From positions 1-64,000 of the forward strand of contig JAGHUX010000005.1 in the NCBI GenBank assembly GCA_018064605.1: a DNA stretch of 64,000 nt, given 5' to 3'. The notes under the pieces are model-generated. The model did no database searches, was not told where the DNA came from, and saw only the letters and a program-made list of their open reading frames with translations. This DNA is from Candidatus Limimorpha caballi. Its GTDB lineage: Bacteria > Bacteroidota > Bacteroidia > Bacteroidales > F082. The position numbers and the translations under genes are program-made. Shown here piece by piece: positions 1 to 8,365 of this stretch; position 1 is the first letter of the stretch, and every line of letters starts with the position of its first letter.

Positions 1-785
1 GGCTTACGCACATTGGGGTTCAAGTGCATAGGATAGACGAAATCCACATCAGGATACTTCTCGCTCAAATCCTTCATAGCCGTCACCATACTGATGAACC
101 CATCACCGAAGTTCTCTCGACGATGGCCTGTAATCAGCACCAGTTTCTTGCCACCTTCCAGACGCTTCACGTCATAGCCAGCCTCAGCAAGCACATTCAC
201 CTGCTCATCAGCCAGAGCCTTGTCGCTCTTCAGCTTATCCACTACCATGTGCAAAGCATCAATCACAGTATTGCCCGTCACATAAATCTTCCCCTGTGCC
301 TTCTCTGCCTCCAGATTCTGACGCGAAAGCGGTGTGGGCGAGAAGTTGTAGGTGGCAATACGACCCGTAATCTGGCGGTTCATCTCCTCCGGCCAGGGGC
401 TGTAGATGTTATGGGTGCGCAAACCAGCCTCCACATGACCCACGGGTATCTGCTGATAGAAAGCTGCCAAAGCGGCAGCGGTCGAAGTGGTAGTGTCACC
501 GTGTACCAGCACCACATCGGGCTTGCATTCCTTGAACACATCGCGCATACCCGTAAGCACACGGGCGGTCACGTCGTAGAGGTCCTGCCCTTGCTTCATG
601 ATGTTCAGGTCGTAGTCAGGCTTCACGTCGAAAATCCGCAGCACCTGATCCAGCATCTCACGGTGCTGACCTGTCACGCACACGATTGTCTCAAAATCGT
701 TCGGGTATTTCTGAAACTCCTTCACCAGCGGGCACATCTTGATAGCTTCCGGTCTTGTGCCAAAGACCAGCATAATTTTCTTCAT
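1..785 (-). CDS. wecB: UDP-N-acetylglucosamine 2-epimerase (non-hydrolysing), 3' end outside window
   Basis: This enzyme interconverts UDP-GlcNAc and UDP-ManNAc in the cytoplasm, the first step towards ManNAc or ManNAcA residues. I translated it by hand from the complement: it starts MKKIMLVFGTRPEAIKM at 785 and shows the family hallmarks GTRPEAIKM, CVTGQHREML, VHGDTTTS, HVEAGLRTHN and TGHRRENFG. About 261 residues are visible, and the C-terminal third lies beyond base 1. The start is 21 bp after the stop of the wecC remnant, the usual wecC-wecB pairing. Because wecC is truncated, the UDP-ManNAc made here may be used as such or oxidised by an enzyme encoded elsewhere. Confidence 0.93.
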   Translation of the reverse strand, partial: MKKIMLVFGTRPEAIKMCPLVKEFQKYPNDFETIVCVTGQHREMLDQVLRIFDVKPDYDLNIMKQGQDLYDVTARVLTGMRDVFKECKPDVVLVHGDTTTSTAAALAAFYQQIPVGHVEAGLRTHNIYSPWPEEMNRQITGRIATYNFSPTPLSRQNLEAEKAQGKIYVTGNTVIDALHMVVDKLKSDKALADEQVNVLAEAGYDVKRLEGGKKLVLITGHRRENFGDGFISMVTAMKDLSEKYPDVDFVYPMHLNPNVRK

Positions 786-805
786 TGTAATCTACGTTTC
801 ATATT

Positions 806-1583
806 TTAGATGTGATAAACCCCCTCCAGCGGGCAGATATTATGGCAGTCGAGCACCACTTTGCCTTTCAGCTTGTCCCAGTTTTGCTTGATGTGGTCGT
901 GCTTGACCATGATGACGACCATGTCCACCTCCGAGAGGAACTGGTCGAAGTCGAGGAGCTGGTTCTTCACGATGGTCTTCTCGGTGAAGAAGGGGTCGAA
1001 GGTCTTCAGCGGACGGGCCAGGTGGCGCTCCTGGATGTCGAGCATCTGGAGGGTCGGGCTCTCGCGGATGTCGTCAACGTTCTCCTTGTAGGTGAGGCCG
1101 TAGAGGCCCACGCGGCGGTTGTCGGTGATGCCGTGCGCCTCCATGATCTCGTGGATGCGCTCCAGCACAAACACGGGCTGGTAGTCGTTGGTCTTCATGC
1201 TCTCGTCAATCACCTTGGCCAGCTGGGGATAGTCGCCCACCAGGAACCACGGGTCCACCGAGATGCAGTGGCCGCCCACGCCCGGGCCGGGCTGCAGGAT
1301 GTTCACACGCGGGTGCATGTTGCAGATGCGGATAATCTCGTACACGTCCATGTTGTCGTGGCGGCAGATGCGCGAGAGCTCGTTGGCGAAGGCGATGTTC
1401 ACGGCACGGTAGGTGTTCTCCACCACCTTGGTCATCTCGGCGGTGCGGATGTCGGTCACCACAATCTCGCCCTGGCAGAACGAGGCGTAGTACTGCTTCA
1501 CCTTCTCGCCAATCTCGCGGTTGTCGGCACCGATGGTGCGGTTGTTGTGGGGTAAAGGTAGTCTTGCCCGCGTTGAGGGTAGC
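806..1583 (-). pseudogene. wecC: 5'-truncated UDP-N-acetyl-D-mannosamine dehydrogenase remnant
   Basis: The frame from about 1555 to 806 encodes the middle and C-terminal part of a UDP-ManNAc/UDP-glucose dehydrogenase. It carries the family signatures NNRTIGADNREIGEKV, the substrate-domain PGPGVGGHCISVDP (active-site region) and GLTYKENVDDIRESP. The N-terminal NAD-binding Rossmann half, roughly 150-180 residues, is absent. Upstream, the frame runs into the 3' end of the neighbouring dehydratase, whose stop is at 1584, so the upstream residues of this open frame are only an out-of-frame shadow. No native start is visible. The remnant should be inactive as an oxidoreductase. An assembly error at about 1555-1583 is the main alternative. 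Confidence 0.85.
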
Positions 1584-2792
1584 CTACATCTTCTGATCCA
1601 AGTTCTTTCCCTTTTCTTCATGCTCAAAGTTAGGGATGAATTCCTTGATAGCTTCCACCACCTGAGCCTTGGTGAAGTCCTCTTTTGCAAACAGTCCTTC
1701 CAGTTTCTCGAAAAAAGCGTTCACCTCCGGCATAGGCCTGCGGGTGGTCTCTTCCACCACACCCAATGCCTGGAACCGCTGCATGTCAATCTTCTCTCCA
1801 GGAACGTAAAATTCCTCGTAAGCCTTTTCGCCTGTGGTGTCCGAACCGAAGTACACGGTAGGATACTTGTTGTCGTCCCAACCCAGAGCAGCTGCCTTGC
1901 GCTTGGCTTCGTCATCAGATGAACAAGGATCCTTCACGAGGCCGTTAGCCGTAACGAACTTGTCGCAGATACTGCTAAATGTCAGCATCTGGTCCTCACC
2001 CAACTTCGGGAAGAACACCTCGCCACCGTTGCCCAGGATGCAGGCCAGCATACATATCTGTCCTGATTCTTCAGGTGATACGAAATAACGCTTCACGTCG
2101 CTTGGTGCTGCCAGCGGTTGCTTCTTTTGCAAGCGGTGAATCCAACCGTCAGGCAACGAGCCATTGCTGAATGCCACATTGGCAAAACGGGCAGTCGTCA
2201 CCTTGAAGTATTTGTTGTACGCCATCACAAGGTCTTCCATGATGCGCTTCGATGCGCCCATGATGTTCACAGGGTTGGCCGCTTTGTCGGTCGATACGCA
2301 GAAGAAGTGTTTCGGAGGATAAACCGTCAGCAAATCCATCAGTTTCTTCGCCTTGATGTCGTTGTTCTCTATCAGGGCCTGTACAGAATATCTGTCCTTC
2401 TCCGAGCGCACATGCTTGTGGGCAGAGAAGTTGGCCACAATATCAAAGCCCTTCTCCTCTCGGAAGATGCGTTCGAAGATAGGGTCAGCAAAGTTCAGCG
2501 TATAACAGCGAAACTCGTCCGGCACATAGAGGCCGTTGGTAGAGCGCACATCGCGCACCAGCTCTGCCAATCCGTTCTCATTTAGGTCAACCACCACCAC
2601 ACTCTTAGGCTCAAAGCGTAGCACGGCCTTGATGAAACTGGAGCCAATTGAGCCAGCACCACCTATCACACACACTTTCTTTCCCTTAATTTCGCGTGTC
2701 AGCGTCTCACGGTTAGCCTCAATATCGGCTTTAAACATGCTCTCCGGCCTAAATGTCACCGAATCACTTATGAATTTGTCAAGATTAAACAT
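1584..2792 (-). CDS. UDP-GlcNAc 4,6-dehydratase-like SDR (FlaA1/CapD type)
   Basis: This is an extended short-chain dehydrogenase of the polysaccharide-biosynthesis dehydratase group. It has the Rossmann motif GGAGSIG near residue 46, an NFSAHKHVRSEKD segment and STDKAANPVNIMGASK, where Met replaces the usual Tyr of YxxxK as in CapD/FlaA1 relatives. It probably forms a UDP-4-keto-6-deoxy-HexNAc intermediate. At about 402 residues it appears complete and ends in a family-like KGKNLDQKM. I prefer the ATG at 2792 (MFNLDKF) over the longer start at 2813, because the longer one overlaps the end of the upstream macro-domain gene. Its stop abuts the broken wecC, which makes the junction a likely recombination point. 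Confidence 0.8.
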   Translation of the reverse strand: MFNLDKFISDSVTFRPESMFKADIEANRETLTREIKGKKVCVIGGAGSIGSSFIKAVLRFEPKSVVVVDLNENGLAELVRDVRSTNGLYVPDEFRCYTLNFADPIFERIFREEKGFDIVANFSAHKHVRSEKDRYSVQALIENNDIKAKKLMDLLTVYPPKHFFCVSTDKAANPVNIMGASKRIMEDLVMAYNKYFKVTTARFANVAFSNGSLPDGWIHRLQKKQPLAAPSDVKRYFVSPEESGQICMLACILGNGGEVFFPKLGEDQMLTFSSICDKFVTANGLVKDPCSSDDEAKRKAAALGWDDNKYPTVYFGSDTTGEKAYEEFYVPGEKIDMQRFQALGVVEETTRRPMPEVNAFFEKLEGLFAKEDFTKAQVVEAIKEFIPNFEHEEKGKNLDQKM

Positions 2793-2793
2793 G

Positions 2794-3867
2794 TTATATT
2801 TTATAATTTGCATTGTATCTTATGTATTCAAGCGCATTATTGAGCAGGTTTCGCGGAAACATCTGCTCCTTTCGCTTGCTCCAACCCTGGATTTCCTGTT
2901 CCAGAACATCCAACACCGCGATTGCCGAATCATATCTCCAGTTTTTCAGCGCAGGAACTGTTTCCAGCAGGTAGTCAACCGACGACAGCAATTCAAGCGA
3001 GTAGTTTGAATAATACCCGCGAAGGAAATGCATCGTCCTGTTGCAGATTTCCCTCAACTCCTTGTCCTTGTTCTCGTCAATATAGCGGTCTGCCTCACTT
3101 TGGGCATCGTCAATCAGCCAGATGTAGTCAAACGGGCGGTTCTGCATCCCACCCATTCCCTTGATATAGCTGCCATTCAAGCGATAAAGCATGTGAGCCA
3201 CCTTGCCACCCGAATATGGACCATAATAATAGGGAGCGAAATCGATTTTAAAAGTGTTTTTTGCGCCAAAGCGCTGCATGAAATATATTGTCTTTTCAGC
3301 AGCAAAAACCGATGCAAACTCGCCATTGGCGTTCATGTCGCCCAGCATCGACAACAGCATTGCCCTTGCCGGGGTCAGTTTCACTCTCTCAGATTTCATT
3401 TTCTCTATAATCACCTCCGACGGTTCATACAGGAATATGTCGCAATCAAGGTCGGCCAAATGTTGTTCTATCATCCGTTTCACCACCAGCCAGTCCAAGC
3501 CACCGTTATGCGAGCCCAGTGGTGGAATGGCGATTGAGCGGATATTGCGGTTTATTATCTCCCTGCGCAGGGCCACCAGCCCCTGCTCTATATACGAATA
3601 TTCCGACGGCATTTTCCAGTGGGTCTTGGTCGGAAAGTTCACAATGAGCTTATGACCCGCCATCATATTGGTGTCTTCGGCAATAAGCACCTCCCCTATA
3701 TGGAACGACCCATTACGGCAAGCATCGCGATAAACGCGATAGTTGTCGGGGAACGCCTCCTTAAACTGCAAGGCGATACCCTTCCCCATCACGCCAACCG
3801 TATTAACCGTGTTAACCAGCGCTTGCGCATCGCTTTCCAACAAATTACCTTTTACATAATGTATCAT
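2794..3867 (-). CDS. darG: DarG-like antitoxin: macro domain plus C-terminal DarT-binding domain
   Basis: The N-terminal ~155 residues form a macro domain: VKGNLLESDAQALVNTVNT, then GVMGKGIALQFK and NFPTKTHW, whose Lys81 matches the lysine required in studied DarG proteins. In that family the macro domain removes ADP-ribose from thymidine in single-stranded DNA, undoing DarT damage. The remaining ~190 residues (SERVKLTPARAMLLSML through the FAPYYYGPYS region) correspond to the C-terminal DarG domain that binds and blocks DarT. The gene lies 12 bp downstream of a DarT gene, the canonical toxin-antitoxin order. The 357-residue length is normal for DarG. It is probably co-transcribed with the two ADP-ribosyltransferase genes upstream. 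Confidence 0.9.
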   Translation of the reverse strand: MIHYVKGNLLESDAQALVNTVNTVGVMGKGIALQFKEAFPDNYRVYRDACRNGSFHIGEVLIAEDTNMMAGHKLIVNFPTKTHWKMPSEYSYIEQGLVALRREIINRNIRSIAIPPLGSHNGGLDWLVVKRMIEQHLADLDCDIFLYEPSEVIIEKMKSERVKLTPARAMLLSMLGDMNANGEFASVFAAEKTIYFMQRFGAKNTFKIDFAPYYYGPYSGGKVAHMLYRLNGSYIKGMGGMQNRPFDYIWLIDDAQSEADRYIDENKDKELREICNRTMHFLRGYYSNYSLELLSSVDYLLETVPALKNWRYDSAIAVLDVLEQEIQGWSKRKEQMFPRNLLNNALEYIRYNANYKI

Positions 3868-3879
3868 ACGACATAACCA

Positions 3880-4497
3880 TTAAAAATAATACCCCGGGGC
3901 TACAACAACCTTATTCTCATCAATTCCCATCATCATCATCTTTTGTTTTGCCTCTTCGTTATAAACGACAAAACCCTTGATAAATTGTGGCGGCAAATCG
4001 TTCTTTATCAACAATTCGGCCTCTTTACGCCGCTTCAGGTCTATATCCGTTTCTATATCCCATTGTGACGAATAAACATCATCATATTTAACTATATTAT
4101 CAATTCCAATCAAACATTCTTTTGGAAAGAAAGTTGTTATTTTACTCAAAGCATGGCCGTTGGTGAAGACACAGTCAATATTGTTGTTCACCACATCATC
4201 CAACCTGATCACGCAATAAACAATATTCCACGGTTCTACACTTTGCACGCCATTATAGCCATGCTGAATCACGTATAACATTGGGGAACGTGGGCCAAAA
4301 TAGAAAGGAATATAGTCACTGATTCTACGGTCGTCGACCGCCATTTCAGTCCTGACGCGAATCACCTGCTGATCGCCAATGCTCACATAATTATCGTCGC
4401 GCAAAGGCGAATCGGCTTTCACGATACCATTCCGTAAAATATGAGGAATATTGTCAATATGTGTAATACGAAAAGCGTATTTTAAAGCCTTTGTCAT
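3880..4497 (-). CDS. darT: DarT-like DNA ADP-ribosyltransferase toxin
   Basis: This 205-residue protein has the full DarT pattern: FRITHIDNIPHILRNGI at the N-terminus (NAD-binding His/Arg region), DYIPFYFGPRSPMLYVI near residues 61-77, and RRKEAELLIKNDLP near 156-169, where Glu161 aligns with the catalytic glutamate. DarT enzymes add ADP-ribose to thymidine in single-stranded DNA, stalling replication; many act in phage defence. Its start codon overlaps the stop of the upstream DarT-HD gene by one base (TAATG), which implies translational coupling. The DarG antitoxin follows directly. No key residue appears to be missing. Confidence 0.9.
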   Translation of the reverse strand: MTKALKYAFRITHIDNIPHILRNGIVKADSPLRDDNYVSIGDQQVIRVRTEMAVDDRRISDYIPFYFGPRSPMLYVIQHGYNGVQSVEPWNIVYCVIRLDDVVNNNIDCVFTNGHALSKITTFFPKECLIGIDNIVKYDDVYSSQWDIETDIDLKRRKEAELLIKNDLPPQFIKGFVVYNEEAKQKMMMMGIDENKVVVAPGYYF

Positions 4498-5858
4498 TAT
4501 AACCCTTGTTCCAATTCCTTTATTTCCTTAAAAAATATTGCCTTTTTGCAAAGTAAATCCAACCCCCAAAACATTCGAATCGCTTCGACATCGGCATACG
4601 CTATGGCAAAAAGCATATCCAAATCATCATCATTCTCCATTATCCTCACAATTTGGCTTTTATCTCTTTCTTTCATCATACAATCACCCACAATATCATG
4701 ATAAACCACCAGCATACACGCCAATCTTATTTCTTCATCAGATAGATTTTCTATTTCTTCAGTAAAAACACGTGCCAGCATAGGAATGGCATCAAGGGGA
4801 TGATCCAGATATGCGCCAGCCATCTTGCCTTGTTTCCATTTATCTTTCGGACCTTTCCCCATATCATGGAGATAGGATGCCAAAAGCAGAATGTTCTTTT
4901 TCTCTTCCGAAGCGCTTTTGAAGTAATCTTGCTGCTTCATTTCGGCCACGACCTTCTTAGTATGGTCGTCAACAGTATCATTATGAGGTTCATAATCCTG
5001 CATCAACCCTTCTACATTTTTCAACTCGGCTAATGTTGAGAAGTTATTATCAAGAGCGACCACCAAATCCTTTATTGTTTTATATGGATAAGTATCCTTT
5101 TTTTTCTGCCGTTCTGATTTGATGTAATCTAATAGCTTATTATACTCGTCAAAAAGACAGTCTGGCCCAACAACCAAAGTTTCATTTTTACGGTCTTTGA
5201 AGAAAAACTTCGTATAATAGAAACTGTATTTTTGGATTTTTGAGTCATGATCGAACAATATTGCAGGAGCCTTAACATGATTATCATCAAATATTCTTTC
5301 AACTTCCTGTCTTACCTCTGAATTATAGACAACAATAGCATCCACCTCGTCTATTCCAATATGTCCGTGTATTAATGCTTCTGCCATTTTCTTATGTTTG
5401 TCTTCTTCTGTCGGCATTTTCCATTTCCAACTGTCAATCATATCCCAACTTAAGTCATTCAAATGAACAACATCATCATAAAATATCGGAGGTTCGTTGG
5501 TATTTGCTGAAGAACTGGTAAATACGACATCATTGTTTTCTAAACGACCAATCTTTACACACAGATAAATGATATGAGGCTGGTCAACATTCTTCTGGTT
5601 CAATTTGCTTAACAGCATCGGATTGATAGAAGAAAAGTAGAATGGCACATAGTCATGCACCTTACCTCCAGGACCTACAGGAACATCCATTGTCGCGCGT
5701 CGCTCCTGTATCGTCATATTGGCGATATTCTGATGCTTGATGCCTTGTTCGTTTTTCAGATTGGTACATAGCAACCCATGCTTGATGATAGAATCAAGGT
5801 TACGTATGTCCGTAAAATGAAAAATATATCTCCAACTATGTTCTTCTGGTATTGCCAT
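4497..5858 (-). CDS. DarT-like ADP-ribosyltransferase fused to an HD-domain phosphohydrolase
   Basis: Residues 1-~205 resemble DarT: FHFTDIRNLDSIIKHGLL, HDYVPFYFSSINPML (69-81) and KHKKMAEALIHGHIG, with Glu160 in the catalytic position, followed by DAIVVYNSEV. Residues ~230-280 form a charged linker. Residues ~290-440 look like an HD domain: HTKKVV (H299), LASYLHDMGKG (H331-D332), YLDHP (H353), YHDIVGD (H387-D388) and a later YADVE. HD proteins are metal-dependent phosphohydrolases. One polypeptide could thus attach ADP-ribose and also hydrolyse a nucleotide or phosphoester. The gene leads the darT-darG operon and overlaps darT by one base. Its target, and whether DarG also neutralises it, are unknown. 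Confidence 0.82.
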   Translation of the reverse strand: MAIPEEHSWRYIFHFTDIRNLDSIIKHGLLCTNLKNEQGIKHQNIANMTIQERRATMDVPVGPGGKVHDYVPFYFSSINPMLLSKLNQKNVDQPHIIYLCVKIGRLENNDVVFTSSSANTNEPPIFYDDVVHLNDLSWDMIDSWKWKMPTEEDKHKKMAEALIHGHIGIDEVDAIVVYNSEVRQEVERIFDDNHVKAPAILFDHDSKIQKYSFYYTKFFFKDRKNETLVVGPDCLFDEYNKLLDYIKSERQKKKDTYPYKTIKDLVVALDNNFSTLAELKNVEGLMQDYEPHNDTVDDHTKKVVAEMKQQDYFKSASEEKKNILLLASYLHDMGKGPKDKWKQGKMAGAYLDHPLDAIPMLARVFTEEIENLSDEEIRLACMLVVYHDIVGDCMMKERDKSQIVRIMENDDDLDMLFAIAYADVEAIRMFWGLDLLCKKAIFFKEIKELEQGL

Positions 5859-5902
5859 ATCAGACGTTATTTTGACAAAATGTTACTTCTTCCTTTAGCC
5901 AA

Positions 5903-6133
5903 TTATTGATACTGGTTCTTTCGTTTATACATTTCACTCAACGCCAGCAGTTGCTTGAAAAGAGACACTCGTTCAGGTTTCAGTTCTCCCGCATTCATCT
6001 TTTTCCTATTGACCTTAATCCAATTCAGCATATCATGGTCTTCTATACGGTGACGGGAGGGATTTCGATGGTTCGCGGCCATGAATTCCATCACCTCATT
6101 GTATCGAGCCAGCCAGCGTTCTTCCTGCGTCAT
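5903..6133 (-). CDS. Small helicase-associated (HA) domain protein
   Basis: This 76-residue protein has the HA-domain pattern: an N-terminal W-x-x-Y helix (ERWLARYNEVMEFM), NHRNPSRH, LNWIKVNRKKMNAGEL and a closing L-x-x-L segment. HA domains are small helical modules, probably nucleic-acid binding, found in helicases and as stand-alone proteins in Bacteroidales capsule loci. I place the start at MTQEERW (6133), because the longer open frame upstream is a shadow of wbuC; the ATG then overlaps the wbuC stop as ATGA. A decayed relative lies at 12100-12230. The exact role is unknown. Confidence 0.7.
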   Translation of the reverse strand: MTQEERWLARYNEVMEFMAANHRNPSRHRIEDHDMLNWIKVNRKKMNAGELKPERVSLFKQLLALSEMYKRKNQYQ

Positions 6134-6528
6134 AGTGACAAGATATCCTCCTCTCCTAGCGGTTTCCACTTCCCGTTCTTGCTTTCCATCAACACAGTAC
6201 CCGATTCTTTTGCGAACACCCTGTGCCATTGCCCTGCAGGGACGTTCACGGCAACGACTGGTCCGTTGGGAGTCAGTTCTATGCGCTCTGTACAAATACG
6301 CTCTAATTCGTCAAAGAATTCTTCCACTAAGCAGCCACGAAGACACACCACCGTTTCCGAAGTAAACCTGTGTCTATGTATAGGCATTTCACTACCCGGC
6401 TCGATAGCATTGAGCATCCGTTGAGAGTTATCCTCAGCAGAATTGCGCAGATCATAACTCTGTCGCAAACGGGGATTTGCTTTCGCTTGTTCCGTTAAGT
6501 TGTCTAATAATGCCTGTGTTATAACCAT
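6130..6528 (-). CDS. wbuC: WbuC-family cupin-fold metalloprotein
   Basis: This 132-residue protein matches the WbuC family: LRQSYDLRNSAEDNSQRMLNAIEPGSEMPIHRHR, then ETVVCLRG and VPAGQWHRVFA. The paired histidines of HRHR and the later QWH suggest a cupin metal site. WbuC genes are recurrent in O-antigen and capsule loci, but their reaction is not established. A second wbuC copy is at 53707-54132; the two are similar but not identical, and the other has a longer insertion in mid-protein. The gene lies 14 bp downstream of the nucleotidyltransferase gene and is coupled to the HA gene. Confidence 0.88.
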   Translation of the reverse strand: MVITQALLDNLTEQAKANPRLRQSYDLRNSAEDNSQRMLNAIEPGSEMPIHRHRFTSETVVCLRGCLVEEFFDELERICTERIELTPNGPVVAVNVPAGQWHRVFAKESGTVLMESKNGKWKPLGEEDILSL

Positions 6529-6542
6529 TTTCGATAGTTTTA

Positions 6543-7733
6543 CTACACTTTAGGTTTCACAAGATGATTCCTCATCCCACTCCAGAATGCACTCCACATG
6601 CTCTCGTTGTAACACATTTTGTGTTTCCATTCGTTGCCTTTCCAGCGACGGTACATATACCATGCCTTGGGTAAAAACCTTTTGTCAGGTGGCACTCGTG
6701 AAAATTTTGGCTCCAGAATATCAGCCAGTACCCTTCCCTTCAACTTTCTAAACTCTGCACTTTCCAACTGACTTTCAACTTTCAACCTTAAACTATCAAC
6801 CAGCTGAAAGCCTAAGTCCTCCACGCAGATGGCGTTGATGCAGTTATAGTAATCTTTCATGTGATATTGTTCCACAACGCCCTCCAGCCACACCCAGTCA
6901 ATCTCCTTGCCGTATCTTTCCACATGGAAACCCCAATCGAGCACATGCCGCAGCGTGACATAGAATGCAGCGAAATCCGTCATCGAATTTTTCAGAAGCA
7001 ACAACGCATGATGATTCGGTGATGGTAAATAAATCTTGGTTGCTGAGCCTGTCGAAGCACCTTCTATCTCCACGAAGTGTGAATCATCCTTTCCCAACTC
7101 TTTAAACACCTTTTCAAGTTCCAAACTCGACTTATGATGATGCACATTCTCGAAGTCATAGTGGTTTTCCACCGTAAACCCCATCCAGTTGAACACCGTA
7201 TGGTGGTGATGCGATTTGTCAACCTTAATACTTCCAACTTTCAACTCTCCACTATCAACTGACTCTAAACTCTCTGCTATGGCCCGCGAGCTTGATGAGC
7301 GAACTTTAAACTCTAAACTTTCAATAAGGGCATCAGCTTCTTTCTGCCGTCCGAACATCCAAATGTCAATATCACCGTACGGCCGGTGCTCAATCTTAGG
7401 CCAATTCAAACCGCAGGCATAGCCTTTCAACACCATCATCTTATAGCCGTGGCTGTTGTAGAACGCTGCCAGTTCAGCCAAAGAACTCCGATAAGCCATA
7501 AAGCGTTTCTCATACCCTTCCATCACCTCGCCAATCCACAAAAGCAATATTTGTTTCGGTGGTCTTTGCACTTCCGGAATCTGCGCTATTCCGTCAATCA
7601 AAACGCCTAAAAGCCCCTGCTTCGTAGCAAGAGCCTCAATAGCCGACCAGTCATTGACAGAAAGGGTTGCCGTCCTTGAATGGCCTATGCCCAATTTTAC
7701 CAGCTGAAGAAAATCTTGTTTAATTGATGGCAT
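6543..7733 (-). CDS. Uncharacterised nucleotidyltransferase-family protein (NTP_transf_5-like)
   Basis: This 396-residue protein has the core of the uncharacterised nucleotidyltransferase family common in Bacteroidales polysaccharide loci: MVLKGYACGLNWPKIEHRPYGDIDIWMF (residues ~98-126), with the paired aspartates DIDIW as probable metal ligands, then ENHYDFENVHHH. Its substrate is unknown. Three stretches are encoded by sequence resembling the locus's intergenic repeats: residues ~141-172 (7225-7330), GASTGSATK (around 7041-7063) and residues ~305-330 (6745-6800). These look like in-frame repeat insertions that lengthen surface loops. A fragment of a second homologue sits at 10485-10601. Confidence 0.75.
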   Translation of the reverse strand: MPSIKQDFLQLVKLGIGHSRTATLSVNDWSAIEALATKQGLLGVLIDGIAQIPEVQRPPKQILLLWIGEVMEGYEKRFMAYRSSLAELAAFYNSHGYKMMVLKGYACGLNWPKIEHRPYGDIDIWMFGRQKEADALIESLEFKVRSSSSRAIAESLESVDSGELKVGSIKVDKSHHHHTVFNWMGFTVENHYDFENVHHHKSSLELEKVFKELGKDDSHFVEIEGASTGSATKIYLPSPNHHALLLLKNSMTDFAAFYVTLRHVLDWGFHVERYGKEIDWVWLEGVVEQYHMKDYYNCINAICVEDLGFQLVDSLRLKVESQLESAEFRKLKGRVLADILEPKFSRVPPDKRFLPKAWYMYRRWKGNEWKHKMCYNESMWSAFWSGMRNHLVKPKV

Positions 7734-7791
7734 TCTTTATGAAATCTTTTGGTATTTCATCAATCAAAATTCATTTTGTTTCATTTCACTT

Positions 7792-7848
7792 CTACCTAGG
7801 CCAAAACATATACTGGCAAAACTCCCAAACACCTTTCAATAACTTCAT
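7792..7848 (-). CDS. Possible 18-residue peptide MKLLKGVWEFCQYMFWPR
   Basis: This tiny open frame starts with ATG at 7848 and stops with TAG at 7792, 59 bp before the nucleotidyltransferase start. A related 20-residue peptide is encoded at 11983-12045, upstream of an aminotransferase, and a degenerate third version lies at about 12243-12280. The shared pattern is M-K-x-x-K-x-V-W-x-F-C-x-Y-x-F-W-P. Its amphipathic aromatic character suggests a small membrane-associated or leader peptide. Expression is unproven; it could also be the remnant end of a larger gene. Confidence 0.35.
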   Translation of the reverse strand: MKLLKGVWEFCQYMFWPR

Positions 7849-7891
7849 ACTCTCAACTGACTATATACTATAAACTCTAAACTTTAAACCA
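7849..7891. repeat. AACT-rich short intergenic repeat array
   Basis: The stretch is a chain of short units built on ACTCTCAACTGACT and ACTCTAAACTTTAAAC. The same family occurs at 12046-12107, 58315-58465 and 58845-58890, and inside coding sequence at 6745-6800, 7225-7330, 49893-49952 and 50164-50218. Confidence 0.7.
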
Positions 7892-7892
7892 T

Positions 7893-8271
7893 TTATTTGG
7901 TCAGTCTCTTTACAATCGAATCCGACAGGCGATGTACAAACCAAGCTATCAATATTCCAAACACCACAACGCACAAATACAGCAGTCTATTTCCGGCATT
8001 AAGGTTTACACCGTTTACCACCCATGGGACGTAAGCAAAGATGGTTGGTAACATTACATTGGCCATATACGATTCCAACGAGATTTTGCCCATAAAATGG
8101 AACGGTCTTTTAAACCATTGCCCTACTTTGTCGAATGTAAACGTTGCCAAAAACAAAATGGGTATCACCAGAAGCAACGAGCGAGGCACCCAATCGAGGG
8201 CTGGAAGCCGCTTGCACAACACATATAGCACAGTAGGAATCAATACCCATATTGCCATGTTAGCTCTTTTC
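7893..8271 (-). pseudogene. C-terminal fragment of a multi-TM acyltransferase (acyltransferase-3 type)
   Basis: The frame encodes about 125 residues with four hydrophobic segments (WVLIPTVLYVL, LLLVIPILFLATF, VMLPTIFAYV, LLYLCVVVFGILIAW) and KISLESYMANVMLP, which resembles the last third of membrane O-acyltransferase-3 proteins. Coding continues upstream of the first ATG (KRAN before MAIWV) right up to the IS66 left terminus at 8272, so the N-terminal two-thirds were lost at the element boundary. The missing part is not on the other side of the element, which points to an IS-mediated deletion or recombination rather than a simple insertion. Confidence 0.7.
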
Positions 8272-8289
8272 GTAAACCACCCATTTTCC

Positions 8290-8315
8290 GTAACCGCTAT
8301 TTTTCAAGCGGTTAC
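8290..8315. terminator. 9-bp stem hairpin inside the IS66 left end
   Basis: GTAACCGCT at 8290-8298 pairs with AGCGGTTAC at 8307-8315 around an 8-base AT-rich loop. It lies about 50 bp beyond the tnpC stop and could act as a transcription terminator or as a sub-terminal transposase site. Confidence 0.45.
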
Positions 8316-8365
8316 AGCGAGTTAAATAAATATAAAAGTTTAATTGCTAAGTTTTTTTGCCTGTT

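Noticed and set aside
24-809. A 261-codon open frame on the plus strand
   Set aside because: It is the mirror of wecB, whose motifs are clear on the minus strand; the plus-strand peptide has no recognisable motif.
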